Below are positions 11,101 to 23,133 of a stretch of 64,000 nucleotides of DNA, piece after piece. The notes under the pieces are model-generated. The model was not told the DNA's origin. It did not search any database and was given only the letters and a program-made list of their open reading frames with translations. Source of the stretch: Sanderia malayensis (Eukaryota; Cnidaria; Scyphozoa; Semaeostomeae; Pelagiidae). Numbering within the stretch: position 1 is the stretch's first letter; each line of letters opens with the position of its first letter. The translations under genes and the position numbers were made by a program. The DNA lies in contig RQOL01000658.1 in NCBI GenBank assembly GCA_013076295.1, positions 930,001 through 994,000 of the forward strand, in the 5' to 3' direction.

Positions 11101-13713
11101 TGAATAACTCGAAAACTACAAAACATTTTGAAATTCTATATGCGACAGGCTTAAAACAACGTTAAAATCAACCCATTTCAGTAAAGGAACGTAAAGACTC
11201 AGTTAGGCATATTCTAGGGGGTCAGCCTCTATTCCGGAGTTAACAGCATAAAGATACAACAATTTTGTGAACAATTGAAAAAAAACTATAATTCACTCCA
11301 TTACGTCCCATGCTTTAAAAAACAAATTCAATTTTACTGTACGTTATGGTATTTGATTGCCGAGTTAGTTTTTGCATTATTCTAGTAATTAACTTTATTT
11401 TCCTGATGCATATATTTGGTAGTGTTTGGAAATATTAAAATAGCAGAACTTTAGTTGTGAAAAGAGAATCTTGAGAGCTGCTTGTTTGGAAGATAAGGAA
11501 AGAATACATTTTGAATGGATTTGGATTATAGAAATTAAAGTTTTCAAGATTTTAATGAGCTTTGTTGTTATTGCATGTTGTACACACAATGGTATGTGAA
11601 TCATTTGGGTTTATATTTATTATTGAATTAACCAATTAACTGCAGTTACCTTTTCATTGCTGTCCTTTGAGAAAGAAACTCCCACGTCACCTTCAGACTT
11701 GAAGAGATTTTTAAAAGAAATTTTAGCATGTTGATATTAGTACACATTATTTGTTTGAGAAAGACTTGCGTGAAACATAAACAGGTTAGGGCAAAGAAAA
11801 TGATACAAAATTGAGTAAGATACAGTGCAGAATTTGTAAAGGTGCGCATAAAAATTATTAACTGAATGAGTGGTGCTAAGAAAATGTTAGATTTATCTTT
11901 TGCTTATATCTTAAAAGGATTTAAAAATACTGCAGCAAATAATGCTACTTAATAGTGATTGTTAAAAAACAAAGAGAGATTATTTGGCTTTAAGCTGTCC
12001 ATTTCATGCAAAAAATATCTACTCCAAGCAAGCTTGAAATAGCAAACTCAATTAATATGTAATTAGCTTGTTCTGATCCGAATAGAAAGAACTTTTTATT
12101 CTACACGTTTTTTTTATAAGAAACCGGTTTATAAGAAACCTAGATCTAGACGCCCTAAAATTTAAGAAACTTTTAGAACTACAAGGAAATATCTAAGAAA
12201 CATTAGAAATTTCGGAAACACGTTTTCCCTTTACGGATTTAACAAATGTCAACTACAGTAAGTATGTTTTATGTGCTAAGCATAACATTGTCGGCTCCAC
12301 ATGACGATTTTTCGCATTGACAAATTTTCTTTGTTATAATACTAATATTTTGCCACATCCACGTTTTTTCTTCGTTTTCACTGGAACTTTGTGTTCATTA
12401 AATTAAGAAACTTTTAGAACTAAAATGTAGCTAAAAATTAAGAAACTTTTACTACTAGGCCTTGAGCCAGGTTTCTTATAAAAAAAAACGTGTATTCTTG
12501 TGTTTTTGTTTGAGCATCGATTCAAGAACATATGTCTCTAAGTTAGATTTAATTTAAATGTAATCATCAGTTTCAATTTAAAAATTATTTATTAAAAAAC
12601 ACCAACTATTGAAAGGCAAACACATTATTAAAAAATAAAGCAGCTGATAAAAAATAAAATGTTCGTACCTGTTGATCAGTTGTTTGAGTTGCACCATAAT
12701 CATCTTTACCAGAATCCTAAATATAAAGCAAAATGATAATAAATTACACGCCACATGTTTTGACTGGGGTGCAGAGAAAACTTTCAATAATGCAGTCTCA
12801 ACGAGTTCTTGATTGTTGAATTGAACAAATAGAAACCCCGACAGATTTTCTAAAGTTTTTCAGAACCATTGAATGTATGCAGGTGTAATTCAAAATTCGT
12901 GTGAATATTGTGCAAACGTGTGATTATTTTTCAAAATGTTAGAACTTTGGATAATAGTGTGAACTCTTGGTAAATATGAATATTCGCGGAAGGTTTTTGA
13001 AAAATTCTCACTCCCGGTCGGATAGTTGAAAGGAAACAGCGTGCGGTATCTTGACCGTGTTTTCAAATCTGGGAGTGGCATGTTGCAGAAATTTAAAGGC
13101 AGTGTTTATCCCCTTCCTGGCAAATTTTCCTCCGACTGCGTACTTACTTTCCTTAACCTAACGCCCAAAATTAAAAGAATACTCGCATATTTATAACTTT
13201 TACTTCAGACAACTTAAAATAGGATTTTTAATTATCATTCTGTGCAGGGCTTCGCATACTCTTCCATGTGTCACTTACTTTGGCATCGGCTTAAACCGGC
13301 CAATGTTCAGTTCTCAGTTACTTTTTCCTACTTTTAACACACGCACTTGTACAACCCAAATTCAATCCCAATTTACGACAAAAATGAATGGAAATCACGA
13401 AGAAAACGCCCACTTTTCACTTCACTGCGAAGTTTCCCAACCCTAAATGTCAATTTAGCCTGACCTGGGCGTTATTTTTGTGGCCTACCTTCGAGCTAAC
13501 AGCTTCTTCGATTTCCAAGCCTTCGTCTTTCATGTTCTCGATAAATTTATCTCGCCTTGCTTGCTGTTCTGCTCTGTCATCTTCGTCCTCTTCCAACGTA
13601 TAAACCAAAACATAGTCGATTTTACGCACGCCATCTTCGAAAAACAATGTTTTCCTGACGTCTTCGTGACTTTGAAGCTCCATGCTTTCGACCAATACTT
13701 GTTGCTCTGCCAT
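5144..13713 (-). CDS. Anoctamin (TMEM16 family) channel/scramblase, nine exons
   Basis: Exons (minus strand): 13489-13713, 12669-12716, 9519-9820, 8305-9170, 7566-7926, 6885-7012, 6580-6767, 6004-6209, 5144-5459. All phases agree and give 879 aa. The N-terminal dimerisation domain is seen in exon 1 ([15 protein letters not shown]) and exon 3 ([19 protein letters not shown]). Exon 4 carries the first membrane segments and the Cys-rich extracellular loop; later exons carry [11 protein letters not shown], the pore helices [10 protein letters not shown] and [11 protein letters not shown], and a Lys-rich tail. The family forms Ca2+-gated chloride channels or lipid scramblases at plasma or intracellular membranes. 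Most Ca2+ ligands are present, but one pore-helix Glu is Gln (WQYLEIVLQYGF). The subfamily is not resolved; a 4/5/6/7-like member is my guess. Intron 2 is 2.8 kb. Confidence 0.92.
6373..6557. mobile_element. 185-bp pogo/Tigger-like MITE, copy 1 (TA target duplication)
   Basis: It lies in anoctamin intron 7. The ends are CAGTCAACTCTG and CAGATTTGACTG, flanked by TA on both sides. The interior is rich in ATTCGAA words. An inverted, equally long copy lies at 50484-50668. The TA duplication, CAGT-type terminus and internal ATTCGAA suggest a non-autonomous Tc1/mariner or pogo/Tigger derivative. Confidence 0.8.
7422..7536. repeat. MITE-like remnant with CGGTAAAAGCTC end
   Basis: In anoctamin intron 5, the sequence starting CGGTAAAAGCTCCATTGAGC resembles the foldback element at 14869-14959 (CGTAAAAGCTCTATTAGAGC) and again contains GCTTAATAAAGC. 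The right end is not clear, so it is given as a degraded relative. Confidence 0.4.
8032..8220 (-). pseudogene. Decayed partial copy of the endonuclease IV gene in anoctamin intron 4
   Basis: Read on the minus strand from 8220, about 53 codons align without gaps to the start of the endonuclease IV barrel: [32 protein letters not shown], then [17 protein letters not shown] stop replaces the Gln codon after LFK; similarity fades within about 30 more bases. It lacks all metal ligands and the rest of the enzyme, and sits wholly inside an intron of another gene on the same strand, about 4 kb from the parent. It is a duplicated fragment, not a working gene. The copied segment starts inside a parental exon, so it is not a clean exon duplication. 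Confidence 0.85.
9821..12668 (-). other. Anoctamin intron 2 (2.8 kb)
   Basis: Non-coding, AT-rich. It contains a TA-flanked MITE at 12104-12492 and a stretch near 9880-10090 with repeated TTCCGACAA words that looks like a degraded repeat. No supportable exon of another gene was found. Confidence 0.6.
12104..12492. mobile_element. MITE of the TTTTTATAAGAAAC family, copy A
   Basis: Terminal inverted repeats CACGTTTTTTTTATAAGAAA and its complement at the right end, flanked by TA on both sides; 389 bp. The interior repeats the word AAGAAACTTTTAGAACTA several times. It lies in anoctamin intron 2. Relatives are at 20791-21001, 42074-42474 and 57155-57459. Confidence 0.8.
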
Positions 13714-14868
13714 TTCGGTAGAGAGCAGAGAGGGAGATGTTCAAAAGAAAGGAGGAAACACCCTTCTCTGGATCTCCGAAAATTCAACAGTACCTATAAC
13801 AACGCTAGGACGGTCAGTGAGTCACCCACAAGAGCACAGCGGAGACAATAAATGTTGTCTTCTCGAGAGGAGATTCGCTTGAGTGTGCACGTCAAATCGG
13901 CAACGAAGAATGACCATGCTTTTAACATGATTGACATGCAAAGAGCCAATCGTTGTTCATCGTTTATTGTTCCATACAGATATATTCACAACGTATTGAA
14001 ATCACTGATATCCGGTACGGTGGCCATGAGGGTGGGGAGAAAAAATTTACCAATGCAGAAAAATTGAAAAGTTGGGTATATTTTAAACACACTATGTTCT
14101 CCGCATCTCCCAGGGAATATTTGACAAAAAAAGTGGCGGGAATGTGTGGAGACATCTCCATACCTTGTCGCATAAAAAGTGCCCCAAAGCCAAACGTATA
14201 CCCCGTCGCATAAACATTTTGCCAGAGTATGTATACAGGATCCATTTGCTCCAAGAGAAGTCTCAAAAAAAGGGTAAAACGCAATAAAACACAATATGAA
14301 AAAATAAATTTATAGGTCAACCATGAGAGTACTCCCGGTTAGGCATCGCACCAAGCTGGGACTGTGGAACCAAGTACCCCCCCCCCCCCCCCAACAACCC
14401 AATAATCTTCAAATCATAGTATGCAGCTCTTATCAAATGTGAATTTTTTTCGAAAATTGATTACTGTTATTTGGTCTTCCAATATTTTCTACCCTATCCT
14501 GTGTTGATCGTGCAGGGTTCCGGTATGACCAGAGGCATGTTGTGGGAAGCACAGGTTTTCGAACAAAGGACTGTCTGAACACCTGTATACATGGAGTGCA
14601 AAGTAATAAAGTGTGAGGTGCAATATCCATTTTTCTCAGTTTCTCTTAACTTCCTCTCCATTAAATCATTTTTATTTTTTCTAAATTATCTGTTTCCTCT
14701 ACAGCCATTCTACTTTCAGTTGATCGTTTTTATTGCATCGTTTACAGGTTCCTGGCAAGGAAAATGATCACCTTTGTGCCTCTGCGCTTTCCGTCGCTAC
14801 AAAAAATGTATCCCACCAGTAAATATCACATTTTCAATGTTCAATGGCTAAATGCTTAATGCATGCAT

Positions 14869-14959
14869 ACCGTAAAAGCTCTATTAGAGCCCCTGGGGGC
14901 TTTTTTAATTTTAAAAGTCGTTCGCTTATTAGAGAGGGGGCTTAATAGAGCTTTTACTG
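14869..14959. mobile_element. Small foldback MITE (about 90 bp)
   Basis: The left end CGTAAAAGCTCTATTAGAGC and the right end GCTTAATAGAGCTTTTACTG are near-perfect inverted repeats around a 40-bp centre. A related remnant lies at 7422-7536. Confidence 0.65.
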
Positions 14960-15195
14960 TTGTAATTATATTTCGAAATTCAATGAAATGTGATGCAATG
15001 AACATTTGCTATTTCATCCACACCAAGCAATTCAATTTTGAACTATTTCTAATACGCTAATACCTATGCGTACAGATACAAATTGGCCCTGCACAGTGGC
15101 CGTGTACACTTTACTGGACAAATTGGTAGGTATAGTCATGTAAGGTAGATAAACAGAAAACTTGCAGCTACAATAATTCTGAAGCTAAAATATAA

Positions 15196-15298
15196 GCAAA
15201 AAGTAATTGCGCTCACCTATCGCTGGATTCCCACGACTCAGCACCCGAGACTCTTAAGTATTACAATATCATGACCTGAGCTCTTGCAAGTACATATT
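15196..15298 (-). mobile_element. 3' fragment of the tRNA-derived SINE (second copy)
   Basis: On the minus strand it carries the same ordered words as the SINE tail at 25014-25120: ATATGTACT.GCAAGAGCTCA, AAGAGTCT, GTGGGAATCCA and GTGAGCGCAA. The tRNA-like head is missing. Divergence is substantial, so it is an old, truncated insertion. Confidence 0.7.
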
Positions 15299-15682
15299 AA
15301 ATGACGTCTAAAGCCTGGTTTCCATATAGTCGTTGAGGGTCGTTGAGGGTCGCTCAAAGGATTAAAATCAACTTTGGACAATGTATCAAGTCACGCTTAT
15401 ATAAGGCGTCGTAAGGTCCAGTTTTTTAGACGTTTTGGAGTAAGGAATCCATAGTATTTGTATAGTGTTAATTCATTCAATTGACAAAACATGGAATCCT
15501 GCTAATTAGCGCCTTCTGATCACTTTGAGACAACTTTCAGCTCTCTGGGACAAATGGCTCAAAAGTTGGGTCTCGGAAGTGCCGCAACTGATTCTGCCAA
15601 TTTTATAAAGGTGGGCAATATCACGCATGCTTGCTAGCTTTGTGTGTGATCGTTTGAAGGAGGAGTCGAAAGTTCTCTGAAA

Positions 15683-18600
15683 ATGGCGACACAACTGGCC
15701 TTTGGTTTGTACAGATTTATAGCTTATTTTTAATCAAGGCTCTTCAATATATTCTAAGGAATGATTTAACTCCTTTTTCAATCATGCATGCATGGATTAA
15801 ATTTGAGACGATGCTGCTAGCTACCTATTTATTCTGATATTTGGATAATCATGTTTTTGTAGGAAATGTACCAGCTTTTTACAGAGAACTGTTTGGTGCA
15901 GTTTGTGGAGGGGATGCCGATGATAAAATAGATCAAGATACATTTTATTCGCTGCTTGCCAAATCTGGATTATCAAAACAAATTTTGTCGACGGTGACTA
16001 ACGTTTTATTCTAAGTCAAAGGTTTTTGTTATTGTGGGGGTGGGGTGTGTTAAGGTACACTGGGGTTCCAAAAGTATTGCAACGCCTGATAAAAAATGGC
16101 GTCTAGAAGTGGCCCGAGGCCCAAGCAATAAAATTTACATAACAATATATAAATACCAAACGGGTTTCAATAGCGAATTTCTTTAGCAGAAATATACTCA
16201 GAATTTCATAAATTTTCAAGTGAAAATATAATTTATACTATATCATATTGTTTCGCAATAATATTTAAGGAAAACTGTGAAGAGGTCCCTTAAAAAATAT
16301 TTGCGAAAATTTATCGAAGTGGAGTAATTAAAACGCCAATAATTATAATTTCTTTCACTCAAAGCCACGCAAATTCTCTCTCATTTAAAAGAGAATGTTT
16401 TGAAATTTTGAAAAATGTAAAGATTTGTCATGTAACTGTCTTGACCTTTATAATTTTCAGTTTCAGTCTTTGTTTACCACTTGGAAAGCGCATGTTTTGT
16501 TTTTCAAATTTCAGAGTGGGTTTTAAAAAATAAAATTTTTGTTAACTTCAGAAAGTATGAAGCCCTTGAAAATTACATCAAATTATAGTATTTGAAACAA
16601 ATTATAGGAATATCCATGTCGGATTTTTTGTTATTGCGCTTAACCTTCTTTTTTTTACTCTGGAAAAAAAATTACGGAAAAATAGGTTTTGTCAAATCAC
16701 ATTCCTAAAATGATAAACAAAGACTGAAACTGAAAATTATAAAGGTCAAGACAGTTACATGACAAATCTTTACATTTTTCAAAATTTCAAAACATTCTCT
16801 TTTAAATGAGAGAGAATTTGCGTGGCTTTGAGTGAAAGAAATTATAATTATTGGCGTTTTAATTACTCCACTTCGATAAATTTTCGCAAATATTTTTTAA
16901 GGGACCTCTTCACAGTTTTCCTTAAATATTATTGCGAAACAATATGATATAGTTTAAATTATGTTTTCATTTGAAAATTTATGAAATTCTGAGTATATTT
17001 CTGCTAAAGAAATTCGCTATTGAAACCCGTTTGGTATTTATATATTGTTATGTAAATTCTATTGCTTGTGCCTCGGGCCATTTCTAGACGCCATTTTTTA
17101 TCAGGCGTTGCAATACTTTTGGAACCCCAGTGTAACTTTGATTTGACTGGAATTTTAATTTCAATACGAATCCTAATCGTAACCAATATCTAAGCTCTAG
17201 TTCTCTTTAGAAGGATATTTCCATATCATTTGTAATTCATTGAACACACCGTATGTTTTGTTAACAGCAGGGTAACATTTTTTATCTTATACACAGATTT
17301 GGGACTTATCAGATTCCCAAAAGCATGGCTATCTTACACGTGACGGTCTTTACAAAGCATTTGCTTGTATTGCCCTTGCTCAGCAAGGAAAAACGATTAC
17401 AGCAAAATCCCTTGAAACACTAATAGATTCAGGTAAATTTTTATTCCTTCACAATGTTTACTAAGATATTCTATTCTTGTATTATGTTTTGTCAGTCATT
17501 GCTAAAGATAATAACTGTATACTTTTTGAACATTTTAGAGTTACCAAAGCCAAATCTTGGTGACCTATCTGAGTTGAAAGCAATGAGAACAAAGCTAAAA
17601 AGGGAAAGGAATCCTAACATATTGGGCTTTGCTTATCGTGATCTGGAAGATCTGGATAAAGTTGAAGTGGAGTTGGAGCCAGATAAGAAAGGATTAATCC
17701 TGAAACACAGAGAATACACTGTCTCCAGTCGGGTAATTCAATTCAAATTTTTTCTGATCACAGTAAAATTTTAATTTAGGAAACTTTGAATAGAACCAAA
17801 TATTATTGTGATGTGTGAAGAGTTTTTTTGAGGTTGAATTGTACTCTAAAGAACTGTTTATTGTTTCCAGAACAGCATTTCTTTTATTGGGATTCCAATG
17901 TAGTGTGTTTGGATGATACTTTTCTTTTGAATGATTCCTCCAATTAGTTAGGGATTTCTTTCTTTTCTAGAAACATAACACAAGTGTGCAGAGAAGATAC
18001 AATGATTTTGTTAGTTTTCATGACCTTTTAATGGCCAGATTTCCTTACAGATTAGTGCCAAAGCTGCCACCAAAGAAAATTGGAGGTATTTTCCCCAATC
18101 TTTATTGTTCAATCAACCATCTCTAAAGCCTTATCAAGTTGTCTTCTCCAAGAAACTTGGCTGCATTATTTCATTTGTCACTGTCTGATGCTTTTTTATT
18201 TATGATTCAAATAGCCTTATGCCAATTTTGCCCTGTTATTTAATAGTTACTATCCTCATGTTTGATTTTGCCTTGTTGTGCTATAGCTAGTAAAGAATTT
18301 ATTGAAGCAAGACGACGGGCATTAAAAAGGTTCTTGGTTCTTGTCACCCGGCATCCAATAATGACTAATGATCCTATTGTCACCTATTTCATGACCTTCA
18401 AGGGATCTGTGAGTACAAATTGATCTTTTTTGCAATATTTTATTCAAATAGTTTGGTTACTGACAACATATCGAAATCAATATTCTCATATCAACACCCA
18501 ACTTTTATGACTTAATCGGTATTAGACCCTGTAACTTTGGGACAACCTTTCCCATCCAATGTATCTTGACATGAGAACATCAAAGTTCTCATATCAACAC

Positions 18601-20596
18601 CCAACTTTTATGACTTAATTGGTATTAGACTCTGTACCTTTGGGACAACTTCACTCATCCAATATATCTTTGAACAGGATGTTGGTCACAAAATCAAGGA
18701 GCATTTTCGTGGGGCACCAGATGAATTTTTGACAAATTCATTGACTTCGAGATCAAAGGTATGAAAATTTAGTACTACGCACCAAAGGTATCAGAAGTTG
18801 GATGCTGCAAAAGCCATAAGAGCAAGATATGTTAATTTTGATGGCTTGTGTTTTTCGTGTTTTTGAAGGATTTGGTTCCTGCTGATACTCAGACTTGTCT
18901 TTCGACAAGTAGAGATCAAATAAGAGCCATTCACCAGAGTATTCAAAGGATGAAAGAATTCACGGATCGAATTGTTCTGCGATCCCTAGGTAATATTAAC
19001 ACAATGTTTGTATTATAACCCCTCCAGCCATGCAGTAAGAGCTCTTACTCCATCTTCCAATGAATGAGAAAGATTTAGGTTTGAGTATTCAAGAATTCTT
19101 TCCAAAAAAGCCTGGAGTTAAGAGTAATATTATCTGTTTATTTTTAATTGATTATAAGATGTTATAATTGATCAATGATTTCTTTTTTAAATTTGGTTTT
19201 TATGTTTCAGGAATGGGAGGCGACATGATGTTATTTAGCAAAGAACTTTTGTAAGTCAGTTGCTTAGCTTTCTGTCACATATGTAGTGGAGCATGGCAAT
19301 GTTTGAAGAATTCATGGTTGATTTTATATGTAAACTTATCTTGTTTTATCCTTTGCTTGGTGCTGATAGGGTTTTGAACTCTGATTCACACATCACATCT
19401 AACTGGGCCACTGGTGGAGTAGAAACTTGGAGTCATTTGAAACCTGGCTGCAAAAAATTGGCAAACCCATTTAATGCTTTGTCAGAAAAAGGAGTCAAAT
19501 ATGTGTGTTATTCAAATATTTTTCAAGTTGGTTTTTATTGGGATGTCCTAGATATTCCTTATAATAAAAAATTGTTTTATTTTGTTTTTTTTAAAAAGGG
19601 TGAAAAAGAGGAAGAACTCATATCAGATTTTTTGGCAATATTTCTTGATCTCACTACAGCTCATAAGGTAAAGTCATGCACTGTTAGCTCATCAAGGTTC
19701 CAAAGTAATATTACATCTATACAGCTTATACTTTGTTAGAGGTACCATATTTTTCCCACTCTGAGCGTTCAAAGAAATGACATTAGCAATATTATAGTTC
19801 ATTATAGCAATATATGTACTGTTCATGTTGATGTAACTTGTGTGATGTCATTGAAATAGGACCTACTTGAGCGGCATGAGAAAGGAGTCTTGCGTGACCA
19901 CCAACTTGCCCTGCACAAAATGCAGCAGTACAAGCAGAGGCGAATGTCGGCAACCGTCAAAGGAATGGAAGATGCTGCCGATCAACTTGAGCATCGCATT
20001 GTTGAGCAGGAAGATGCCATTCACACCATGGAGAATAGAAATTACTTCTCCCTCTATTGTCTGCAGATGGAAACACAATTGATTCATGCCAACATGGAAA
20101 CACTTGTTGTAATGTTTAGGAACATGACAGACTTGCAGATCAAGAAGCATTCTGAGGTAAGCCATATACATCTTTGTTATTTTAGTATTGCAAAATACAT
20201 ACATGTACATAGAATTAAGTGATTACTCAATGAAAAAGACGCATGATTCGCTGCAACTCTGAGTTTCGTGCTTACGCACTCATCAGGCAGATTTTTGCAC
20301 ATATAGTTTTGCACTACACTTGTAATATTTGTGTAAGATTATACCGCAATGACTTTTATGGAGTTAAGTAGTTTTATTGCCTGTGAGAGGCAATGGTGCC
20401 GTGAACATCTCTCAATTTGAAAACATGTTTCAAATATTGTTTACTAAGTTGTAAACGCATTAAGCTTTGTTATTGACTTTTTTTTCACCTATTTTCATTG
20501 CAGCTTACTTTGATTTGGCAAGATACAAAATCAGTTGTGGACACAATGTTTCCAGAACCTTCATCGCCCGGGCATCGTGTTGCCTCGCCGTTTTGA
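15683..20596 (+). CDS. SNX8: Sorting nexin 8 (EH-like, PX and BAR domains)
   Basis: Thirteen exons: 15683-15704, 15863-15993, 17297-17432, 17539-17732, 17971-18085, 18287-18408, 18678-18758, 18869-18989, 19211-19250, 19370-19502, 19599-19667, 19860-20156, 20504-20596. They give 517 aa with all phases matching. The N-terminal EF/EH-like region (VPAFYRELFGAVCGG to LYKAFACIALAQQG) precedes the PX domain with the phosphoinositide signature RRYNDFVSFHDLL, then a long helical BAR region (LFLDLTTAHKDLLERHEKG onwards). SNX8, like yeast Mvp1, binds PI3P and shapes endosomal tubules for endosome-to-Golgi sorting. Intron 2 carries a large foldback transposon and intron 6 a duplicated segment reaching the splice acceptor. 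Human SNX8 is 465 aa. Confidence 0.94.
16058..17132. mobile_element. 1,075-bp foldback element with roughly 420-bp inverted arms in SNX8 intron 2
   Basis: The left terminus CACTGGGGTTCCAAAAGTAT is matched in inverse at the right end, and TA flanks both sides (16056-16057, 17133-17134). The arms run about 16058-16477 and 16714-17132, with only scattered differences such as a single substitution near GTCTAGAA. The loop of about 235 bp is AT-rich and non-coding. The TA duplication and termini suggest a Tc1/mariner-derived, non-autonomous element. The near-identity of the arms implies recent insertion or gene conversion between them. Confidence 0.88.
18481..18673 (+). repeat. Tandem duplication of about 105 bp in SNX8 intron 6
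   Basis: The segment starting TTCTCATATCAACACCCAAC occurs at about 18481 and again at about 18588, each followed by ACTTAAT.GGTATTAGAC and TTTGGGACAAC. The second copy runs into the functional splice acceptor of exon 7. Confidence 0.75.
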
Positions 20597-22208
20597 AAGG
20601 TTCTTGCTTTTCTTTTTTTGGTATATAATCGTTTTATAAACACAAATTGCACCAATCAGATTATTTCATACTCCTCTCATGATGTTCTTGTGATGTGTAC
20701 ATATCTTAATGGGATTTTGTCTCCACAAGGCATCAAATTCTCTTGTAAAGCATTTTCAATGATAATATAATAATCTAGATAATTCACATACACACTTATT
20801 TTTTTATAAGAAGTTGTTTTATGAGGAGAAATTATTCGGTACATCAAGGAGTTAAGAAATTTCATTATTTCGGTATTTCGGTAACATAAAACTTTTTTCA
20901 TTTGTTGCTAAGAAGGCCTTGAGAAAATTTTAGCACTGATGTTGGGAATTTATTAAGAAATTTTGAGTACCGAAAAAGTTTCATATACAAAAATAAATGT
21001 GTATAGTATTCTAAAATTATAGATTTTATTCATTGTTGCCATTGATAAGCAACTTCTTTGTATCATTGTAATTGCCTAAGCAAACAATCGAACTTTTTTT
21101 GTTTTTACCTCCATTGGATATGTGATATAACGAACCTTCTGTTATAACCACTTCCAGGGTTGATAGTTTTGTCTGTCATAGAGATGTGTCCATTGTATAG
21201 GGTTTGCTTTTGCAATGAGATGACCAATTTCGAAAACGTTTAAGATAAAAACACTTGTTTGCTGCTTAGTCCTCTTTATGGAGGTGTCTATTCATAGAAG
21301 TTCCACTGTATTTACTTTCTGATTAATCAATTAACCTGAGGGTATTTGAGGACATTTTTGTTCTCTGGGATTTGCTGTTTTAGATTTCACTGTACCACTG
21401 TTACTGAAATACACATCAATATACGGGCATCTGGTAGACCCAGCCCCCAATTGCTTGTGGCTATCCCTTTAGATAATAGATTTATCTGCTGGGAAAACCC
21501 GACACAGTAGAAACAAATAATGTTATCATTCAGGATATTCGTAATTTTTAATAACTTGTATTTGTACTCCAAAATGATTGTTAGAAATAAACTTCTAATT
21601 GATGATTATGCTGTTTAAGTCAAACTTTTTAGCTTTTTTCTTTTCGAGTCTGCAAGCAATATTTGTCTGTTAACACAGGTTGGGGGTTCTAGCAGCTATG
21701 CAGCTGATCAGTCTGCAGCTTGTGCCCCCAGAATGACATCTGTGGGATACCCAACTCATGCACAAAATGCTTTAAATTATCAAAGGAATCAGAAAAACAA
21801 CAGCTGATAAATAATTTGAGAACTACAATTTATGATCAACAAATATCAATTGTATTTACAGACATTCACATGTTTTAAACACACATTAATCAATAACAGA
21901 TGATAATATGTATGTTTATATAATTTAGTGCTTAATCAACAATGTTACCATACAACACCTTTAAAAAAGAGTTATAATTAGTAATTCTTTAATTTCATAT
22001 CCCAAATTAAAGCTTTACAACTTGTCTATCAAAAATGTTTTAAAAAATGCATCAATAAAACATTAACTACAACAGGTAAGACTGTTGTGACCTGACAAGG
22101 AAAGAAAAGATTTTGTTGCAAACAAATATAAAATCAAATGTTCAAAACATGTTTGGGTTTCTGAATGCTAACATGCAAAAACAAAGCATTATATATACTC
22201 CTGGTGAC
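20597..22208. other. Intergenic between SNX8 and LYRM7 (convergent 3' ends)
   Basis: AT-rich non-coding DNA containing the 3' UTRs of both genes and a MITE (20791-21001). No coding exon is supported. Confidence 0.5.
20791..21001. mobile_element. MITE of the TTTTTATAAGAAAC family, short copy
   Basis: The left end CACACTTATTTTTTTATAAG and right end ATACAAAAATAAATGTG are imperfect inverted repeats, both flanked by TA; 211 bp. The interior has TTAAGAAATTT words like the longer copies. It lies shortly after the SNX8 stop codon, probably in the 3' UTR or just beyond. Confidence 0.6.
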
Positions 22209-22777
22209 TCAAGCCTCATCTTGTTGTCTTCTCCTGCTCATGCTATTCTTCAGGACCTGAACATTGTTCCTCAAATATGAATCCTCGGTAAGGTTCAATT
22301 TATACCTTCCTTCGTCATTCAAGACAGCCTGTACAACAGTTTTTCGTAAAAGTAAAGCAGTGTCCTCTGCTGTTTTGATGTGCTTCAGTATGCTTTCCTG
22401 GCTTTTTTCGTTGAGATTTTTCCTGAATTCTTCTCTTATCTTGTATTTTCCAGCTTCCAAAGCGACTTGATCATTCTTGAAAACTTGTTGTCTTGCTCTG
22501 TGCAAGGCCCTGTAAGCTGCGAATACCTGTCAGACAAAATAATATTAACTAATAGTTTGGTTAAATAAAACGATGTTTGACAATGACACTATAGCTTCAT
22601 GTTTCACTTAATATAGAAACCTTTTTCTTGAAATTATATTGGCCTTCTAATAAGCAGACAGATAATATTCACAATTTCTAGCCAGACTCGAAACCTTTGA
22701 GAGAAAGGAACAGGTAAAATAAAAAGGTGGCCTATAAGACATGTCAAAATCTTTCTTACCCGTAGTCTCATAGACAT
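22209..22777 (-). CDS. LYRM7: LYR motif-containing protein 7 (complex III assembly factor)
   Basis: Two exons, 22760-22777 (only MSMRLR) and 22209-22526, give 111 aa. The block AAYRALHRARQQVFKNDQ matches human LYRM7 closely, followed by KIREEFRKN and TALLLRKTVVQAVLNDEG. LYRM7/Mzm1 is a mitochondrial matrix chaperone that holds the Rieske iron-sulfur protein before its insertion into respiratory complex III. The 18-nt first coding exon is unusual but phase-consistent, with a GTAAGA donor. The gene is head-to-head with SNX14, 356 bp between start codons. Confidence 0.9.
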
Positions 22778-23133
22778 CTTTCACTGCTCCAGTGAAAAAT
22801 TATTGTTAAAAAGTACCAAGCAATACTTCCCTTTCCAGATAGTATTCAAGAAAGCAGGAAATGCATAACAAATTAAAAAATTAATCTCCCGCAAAATGAC
22901 AGCAGTTCGCGCAAAATTAAAACTTGGGATGTTGTTTATCACAACACGTGATCCTAATCTGTCGTGAAAGTTTGCCTCGTATTCGATAAGTCGTAGCACA
23001 CGAATACGAGAATGCGTTGGGATAATAATGTTGCTGTTGTTGTTTTGCTTCTGCTTGCTTTGCTTTGCTCCATCATGTCAACCTGAACCTGAAGCCTGCT
23101 CTGCTGAGGAGATGAGGAAAGCGATACAAAGCA
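22778..23133. promoter_or_regulatory. Shared divergent promoter region of LYRM7 and SNX14
   Basis: The two start codons are 356 bp apart on opposite strands, and no other gene lies between. No TATA box stands out. A short run of TTGCTTT/CTTGC words lies near 23030-23070. That it works in both directions is inferred from the layout. Confidence 0.6.

Larger units (their letters stand above)
13714..15682. other. Divergent intergenic region between anoctamin and SNX8
   Basis: About 2 kb separates the two start codons, so both promoters should lie here. It holds a poly-C run (about 14377-14392), a small foldback element (14869-14959) and an inverted SINE fragment (15196-15298). No credible coding exon is seen. 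Confidence 0.5.
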
